Notes under the pieces: model-generated | The model's database searches: none | What the model saw: only the letters and a program-made list of their open reading frames with translations | Told to the model about the DNA's origin: nothing | NCBI GenBank assembly: GCA_031279715.1 | Contig: JAITHY010000072.1 | Span: 1-9,890, forward strand | Length of the DNA stretch: 9,890 bases | Direction of reading: 5' to 3' | Source of the DNA: Verrucomicrobiales bacterium | GTDB lineage: Bacteria; Verrucomicrobiota; Verrucomicrobiia; Methylacidiphilales; JAAUTS01 | Shown: positions 7,207-9,890 of the stretch, one piece after another | Layout of the letters: the number at the start of each line of letters is the position of its first letter | Position numbering within the stretch: position 1 is the stretch's first letter | Made by a program: the position numbers and the translations under genes

Positions 7207-7801
7207 AGTATTTCGGCGCAAAACGCCGCGCGAAAGTCTGCCAGAGTTTGTCCGCGATGCAACATATTAACCACGTGTACCCCACGCCGAGCAACAATCC
7301 CGCCACCGTGTCCAACGGAAAATGGTCGCCCGTATACACCCGCGACACCATCATCAACAGCGGCGCCGCCAGCAGCCACCGCCAGCGCCGCCACCCGAAC
7401 ACCAGCGCCGCCGTCATCGTCAGCGCCGCGCAATTCGCCACGTGCGCCGACGGCATGCTGCGGGGCCGCCCCTCCGCGTAACTGACCATTGCCACGCCGC
7501 TGACCGTCACCCGCCTCACAGACTCCAAACACTGATACGGCCGCGGGCGCGCCACTGTTTTTTTAATGGGGTTCACTATCAGCGGATCGCCAATCACCAC
7601 GCCCAACACCGCCAGCGCCACAAATATCCTCCCCTTAAATCCGCCCCAAATTAAAAACCACGCCGCCGCCGCCGCCAGCGCCCATTTCCAAAAACCGGCG
7701 CGGCCAACCAATAAAAATAAAAAATCAAAAATCGCGCCGACGCAATGTTCATTCACCAAGCGAAACACCCACACATCCCCCGCTGAGAGCCAGTCCATCA
7801 T
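7166..7801 (-). CDS. PAP2-family membrane phosphatase (lipid phosphatase)
   Basis: A 211-residue protein with all three PAP2 motifs: K80-x6-R87-P88 (KKTVARPRP), P-S-A-H (117-120) and S153-R154-x5-H160-x3-D164. H120, H160 and D164 are the expected catalytic residues, and five to six membrane helices place the site on the periplasmic side. Known relatives remove phosphate from undecaprenyl pyrophosphate, from lipid A (LpxE, LpxF) or from phosphatidylglycerol phosphate. Next to an ArnT-like enzyme, either lipid A dephosphorylation or carrier recycling is plausible. A double ATG (7796-7801) overlaps the rhomboid stop by 4 nt and is preceded by AAGGTGA. The loop between motifs 1 and 2 (RVTVSGVAMVSYAEG, ~97-111) carries a near-copy of the dispersed motif. 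Confidence 0.88.
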   Translation of the reverse strand: MMDWLSAGDVWVFRLVNEHCVGAIFDFLFLLVGRAGFWKWALAAAAAWFLIWGGFKGRIFVALAVLGVVIGDPLIVNPIKKTVARPRPYQCLESVRRVTVSGVAMVSYAEGRPRSMPSAHVANCAALTMTAALVFGWRRWRWLLAAPLLMMVSRVYTGDHFPLDTVAGLLLGVGYTWLICCIADKLWQTFARRFAPKYYEQHPALLAGSGR

Positions 7802-8415
7802 CTGTTCACCTTACGCCAGCGCCAGCCGCAAAGCAAGCCGGTCAACGCGCCGCCAAGGTGGGCGGAGTGGGCGATGATGTCGGCGGTTGAGGTGAGCATC
7901 AGCACGGCGCTGACCATGACCAACCCCCACACCGCCGTCAGCGCCTTGATGGGAAAGGGAATGAACATGAGGTACAGCGGTGCGCGCGGGGCAAACACCG
8001 CGAACGCGCCCACCACGCCGCACACCGCCCCGCTGGCGCCCATGACATCAACATTGAGCATTTCATCGCGGCCAAACACACCGGCGCGAATGAACGCCTC
8101 GGCAATGAAAAACAAACTGGCCGTCAACCCCGCGCCGAAATACAACGCGAGATAACGCGCAACGCCAATTTCATTTTCGACAAATTTGCCAAAAACGGCC
8201 AGGGTCATCATGTTAAATGTAATGTGCAGCACCCCCCAGCCGTAAAACGGCGCGTGCACCCACATCGCGGTCAACACTTCCCACCACGCCCCCGCCGCCA
8301 GTGAGCTGACCCGCAGCGGCATTTCCACATAAACCAGGCCGGGCCAAATGACGCTGACGATGACAATCAACACATTGACGCTGATGATGAGCTTGGTAAC
8401 GAGGCCCAATTTCAT
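7798..8415 (-). CDS. Rhomboid-family intramembrane serine protease
   Basis: A 205-residue six-helix protein. It has W-V-H...H64-I-T-F-N68 (the HxxxN of helix 2), GASGAVCG with catalytic Ser128, and AHSAHLGGALTG with catalytic His186 in the last helix, so the catalytic dyad is intact. Rhomboids cleave membrane proteins within or near their transmembrane segments; the substrate cannot be inferred. At 205 residues it is the basic six-helix bacterial form with no extra cytosolic domain. The ATG at 8415 lies 9 nt after the stop of the PHP gene, and a G-rich GGGGGGAGAG at the end of that gene lies rather far upstream. The gene contains a perfect 9-bp inverted repeat at 7906-7945. Confidence 0.92.
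   Translation of the reverse strand: MKLGLVTKLIISVNVLIVIVSVIWPGLVYVEMPLRVSSLAAGAWWEVLTAMWVHAPFYGWGVLHITFNMMTLAVFGKFVENEIGVARYLALYFGAGLTASLFFIAEAFIRAGVFGRDEMLNVDVMGASGAVCGVVGAFAVFAPRAPLYLMFIPFPIKALTAVWGLVMVSAVLMLTSTADIIAHSAHLGGALTGLLCGWRWRKVNR
7906..7945. repeat. Inverted pair of the motif core inside the rhomboid gene
   Basis: GGCGCTGAC (7906-7914) and its exact complement GTCAGCGCC (7937-7945) flank 22 nt. They could form a 9-bp hairpin in the mRNA. Both arms contain the core of the dispersed motif, in opposite orientation. Confidence 0.75.
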
Positions 8416-8424
8416 GATGGATGG

Positions 8425-9123
8425 CTACACTCTCCCCCCGCCGCGTTTAATCTTCATCAACAGCAAATGCCATGTTTTGAGCAACGCGTCTTTCTTGGTG
8501 ATATAACGCTCTTCCCTGCCGACCGGATGTTTAATCGCCGCCAGCACTGACGCGAGATTAAACCGCTCCGGCTCAATAATCGTATACGCCCGGCCCACCG
8601 CCTGATGATGATGCGCGTCACTGCCGGCGGTCATCGGCAGCCCGCGGGCCGCGGCGTAAGACCGGGCTTTTTGGTTGCAACTTTTCCACGTCGTCGCCGC
8701 GTTGAAAACCTCCAGCGCGTCAATGTCAGCGAGCGTGTCCAGCACCCGTTGGCGAATCCCCGACCGAAAATGGTCAAACGGATGCGCCGGCACGGCAAGC
8801 CCGCCCCGCTCGTGAATCAACTTGACCGCCTCAGCCGGAGCGATGCCCTTCAAATTCGGCAACCACACCCCAAGCGCGAGCAGGTGACCGTCAGCGGTGG
8901 AAATCTCCTGACCGGGAATAATGAGAAAATCATCCACCGGCTCGCCATCAGCGCGCAGCCAGCCCTTCTCGCGAAAATAATCGACACATTCGCATGTGTT
9001 ATGGTCGGTGATGGCCAGTCCCCTCAACCCCAGCTCCTTCGCGCGCGCAATCATCTCCTCCGGCTCGGCGATGCCGTCGGCGGAAAAGCGCGAGTGGCAG
9101 TGCAAATCAACTTTCAAGCGCAT
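8425..9123 (-). CDS. PHP-domain metal-dependent phosphoesterase
   Basis: A 232-residue PHP protein. Metal-ligand motifs are DLHCHSRFSADG (H8, H10, D15), AITDHNT (D40, H41), IPGQEIST (E73), PAHPFD (H114) and TAGSDAHH (D169, H171). These match the stand-alone PHP family related to the N-terminal domains of bacterial DNA polymerases and to the TrpH/YciV RNase-phosphoesterase group. Hydrolysis of a phosphate ester or short nucleic acid is expected; the substrate is unknown. The ATG at 9123 has an excellent ribosome site (TAAGGAC just before it). The C-terminal ~35 residues (basic, ending MKIKRGGGRV) extend past the PHP core. A copy of the dispersed motif encodes A-D-G in STADGHLL. Confidence 0.88.
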   Translation of the reverse strand: MRLKVDLHCHSRFSADGIAEPEEMIARAKELGLRGLAITDHNTCECVDYFREKGWLRADGEPVDDFLIIPGQEISTADGHLLALGVWLPNLKGIAPAEAVKLIHERGGLAVPAHPFDHFRSGIRQRVLDTLADIDALEVFNAATTWKSCNQKARSYAAARGLPMTAGSDAHHHQAVGRAYTIIEPERFNLASVLAAIKHPVGREERYITKKDALLKTWHLLLMKIKRGGGRV

Positions 9124-9169
9124 GTCCTTAACTTAAAGCCAGGCGCCGCGGCCGGCAACTGTTTATATT

Positions 9170-9890
9170 TCACAGCCCCGATCCGCCCGCCTTGCCGTCG
9201 CGCAACTCAAGATACGTGCGGCTGGCCGCGAGGTCACGCCCCGGCTGCATGGTGGACATCATCATCTCCTTGATAGTGTAGGCGTTCCCCACTTGCATCA
9301 CTCCGTTGATTTCAACACGCTTGGCCACGTGACCGTCAGCGCCGTAGGCGTCCGCGCGCAAAACGGCGAGGTATTGGCTGCTGACCCAAAACCGGATTTT
9401 GGCGTAATTGCTGACGGTCGGCGGCGTGCTTTCGTAACACCACGCCGGCAGCGTAAGAATGCTGTCGCCGCCGACGGGTTTAACCGTGCTCCAACGGCAA
9501 AAATCGAGACCGAGGTCCTCGTAAGTGATGTCAGAGCCGAGAATTTTGGCAAGCCGCTCCCTGCCCGCGACCATCACCCACTCACTGTCAGCGTCCTTGC
9601 GCCGCTGAATGACGCTGCCGTTGGGCAAAAAAATCACGCGGATTTGCAAGGCATCGTCCTTGAACTCAAAAACCATCTGCCGGTCTTTCGTCCGCATGAT
9701 GACGGGATGATAACGATCCTTGCCCCTGGCCGGCGTGATGTGCAAAAAACCGTCGAGTTTGAAATCCTGCAACTTGCCCGCCTGCCACATGGCGTTTTGC
9801 AACAGTTGCGGCGCGGGAACGGGCTGCGCATTATCCGGCGCTGCCAGTGACCAATTAAGCGCCAGGCCGCTGATGATGAGAAAAGTAAAA
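9170..9890 (-). CDS. Exported LolA-like (outer-membrane lipoprotein-sorting-like) protein, N-terminus cut by right edge
   Basis: About 240 codons are visible and the frame stays open to the edge. The edge-proximal part reads TFLIISGLALNWSLA then APDNAQPVP, which is the core and cleavage site of a Sec signal peptide, so only a few residues are missing. The mature part is rich in beta strands, with G-F-L-H-I, Q-M-V-F-E-F, W-V-S-S-Q-Y-L-A-V-L-R-A-D-A-Y and V-N-G-V-M-Q-V-G-N-A-Y-T-I-K-E-M-M-M. The pattern of strand, 'Y..DG....RVEI.....VG..YTIKEM' and closing T-Y-L-E-L-R-D resembles the LolA-like sorting proteins (TP_0789 type). A periplasmic role in handling lipoproteins or lipids is thus likely but unproven. 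No Cys lipobox is seen in the visible signal. Two motif copies (9332 and 9411) lie inside. 46 nt separate it from the PHP gene. Confidence 0.65.
   Translation of the reverse strand, partial: FTFLIISGLALNWSLAAPDNAQPVPAPQLLQNAMWQAGKLQDFKLDGFLHITPARGKDRYHPVIMRTKDRQMVFEFKDDALQIRVIFLPNGSVIQRRKDADSEWVMVAGRERLAKILGSDITYEDLGLDFCRWSTVKPVGGDSILTLPAWCYESTPPTVSNYAKIRFWVSSQYLAVLRADAYGADGHVAKRVEINGVMQVGNAYTIKEMMMSTMQPGRDLAASRTYLELRDGKAGGSGL

Larger units (their letters stand above)
1078..9419. repeat. Dispersed short DNA motif, consensus CCGCTGACGGTGA
   Basis: Exact 9-mers GCTGACGGT (+ strand) start at 1080, 2304, 4653, 5091, 6588 and 9411; its complement ACCGTCAGC starts at 3223, 4592, 5422, 8887 and 9332. 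GCTGACCGT variants lie at 1185 and 7499. The core CGCTGAC or GTCAGCG occurs 29 times by eye (13 and 16), about once per 340 bp. Flanks favour CC before and GA after. The copies are read in different frames, coding T-V-S-G, H-R-Q-R or A-D-G, and one (4592) is outside any gene. This points to a property of the DNA rather than of one protein. Four core copies in lptE encode T-L-T strands and may be partly codon-driven. Confidence 0.7.

Noticed and set aside
1..9890. CRISPR array, tRNA, insertion sequence or phage genes
   Set aside because: No regularly spaced repeats, cloverleaf sequences, transposase or integrase motifs were seen on either strand. The dispersed motif is irregularly spaced and in both orientations.

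Overview
This window is a tightly packed stretch of Gram-negative envelope genes, all on the minus strand. The organism is most likely a member of the Verrucomicrobiota or a relative. This is an inference from the BamD-type TPR protein (WRPGEGW motif after the signal peptide, no lipobox), the LptE-like lipoprotein directly after it, and a large barrel-type autotransporter. No rRNA or other marker gene is present to confirm it.

In transcription order (right to left), the first group is: a LolA-like exported protein cut by the right edge; a PHP-domain metal-dependent hydrolase; a rhomboid intramembrane protease; a PAP2-family membrane phosphatase; an ArnT/PMT-like glycosyltransferase; a polyprenyl-phosphate-type GT2 glycosyltransferase; and a small LAB_N-domain membrane protein. 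From the PHP gene onward they are spaced by 9 nt or less or overlap, so they look like one operon. The last four fit a module that charges a sugar onto a lipid carrier, moves it across the inner membrane and transfers it to a periplasmic acceptor such as lipid A, with the PAP2 enzyme handling lipid phosphates.

After an 80-nt gap comes a two-gene unit, bamD then lptE, overlapping by 4 nt. They serve outer-membrane protein insertion and LPS export. A 161-nt gap with a plausible sigma70-type promoter then leads into a giant autotransporter gene. It is open from its ATG at 2786 to the left edge without a stop, and its beta-barrel is cut by the edge.

The most unusual signal is a short DNA word, consensus CCGCTGACGGTGA. 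It recurs throughout the window in both orientations, in all three reading frames and in one intergenic gap. I counted 11 exact copies of GCTGACGGT or its complement and 29 of the core CGCTGAC or its complement, where roughly one or two would be expected for the core by chance. It resembles a DNA uptake sequence, a Chi-like site or another genome-wide signal. No tRNA, rRNA, CRISPR array, insertion sequence or phage gene was seen.
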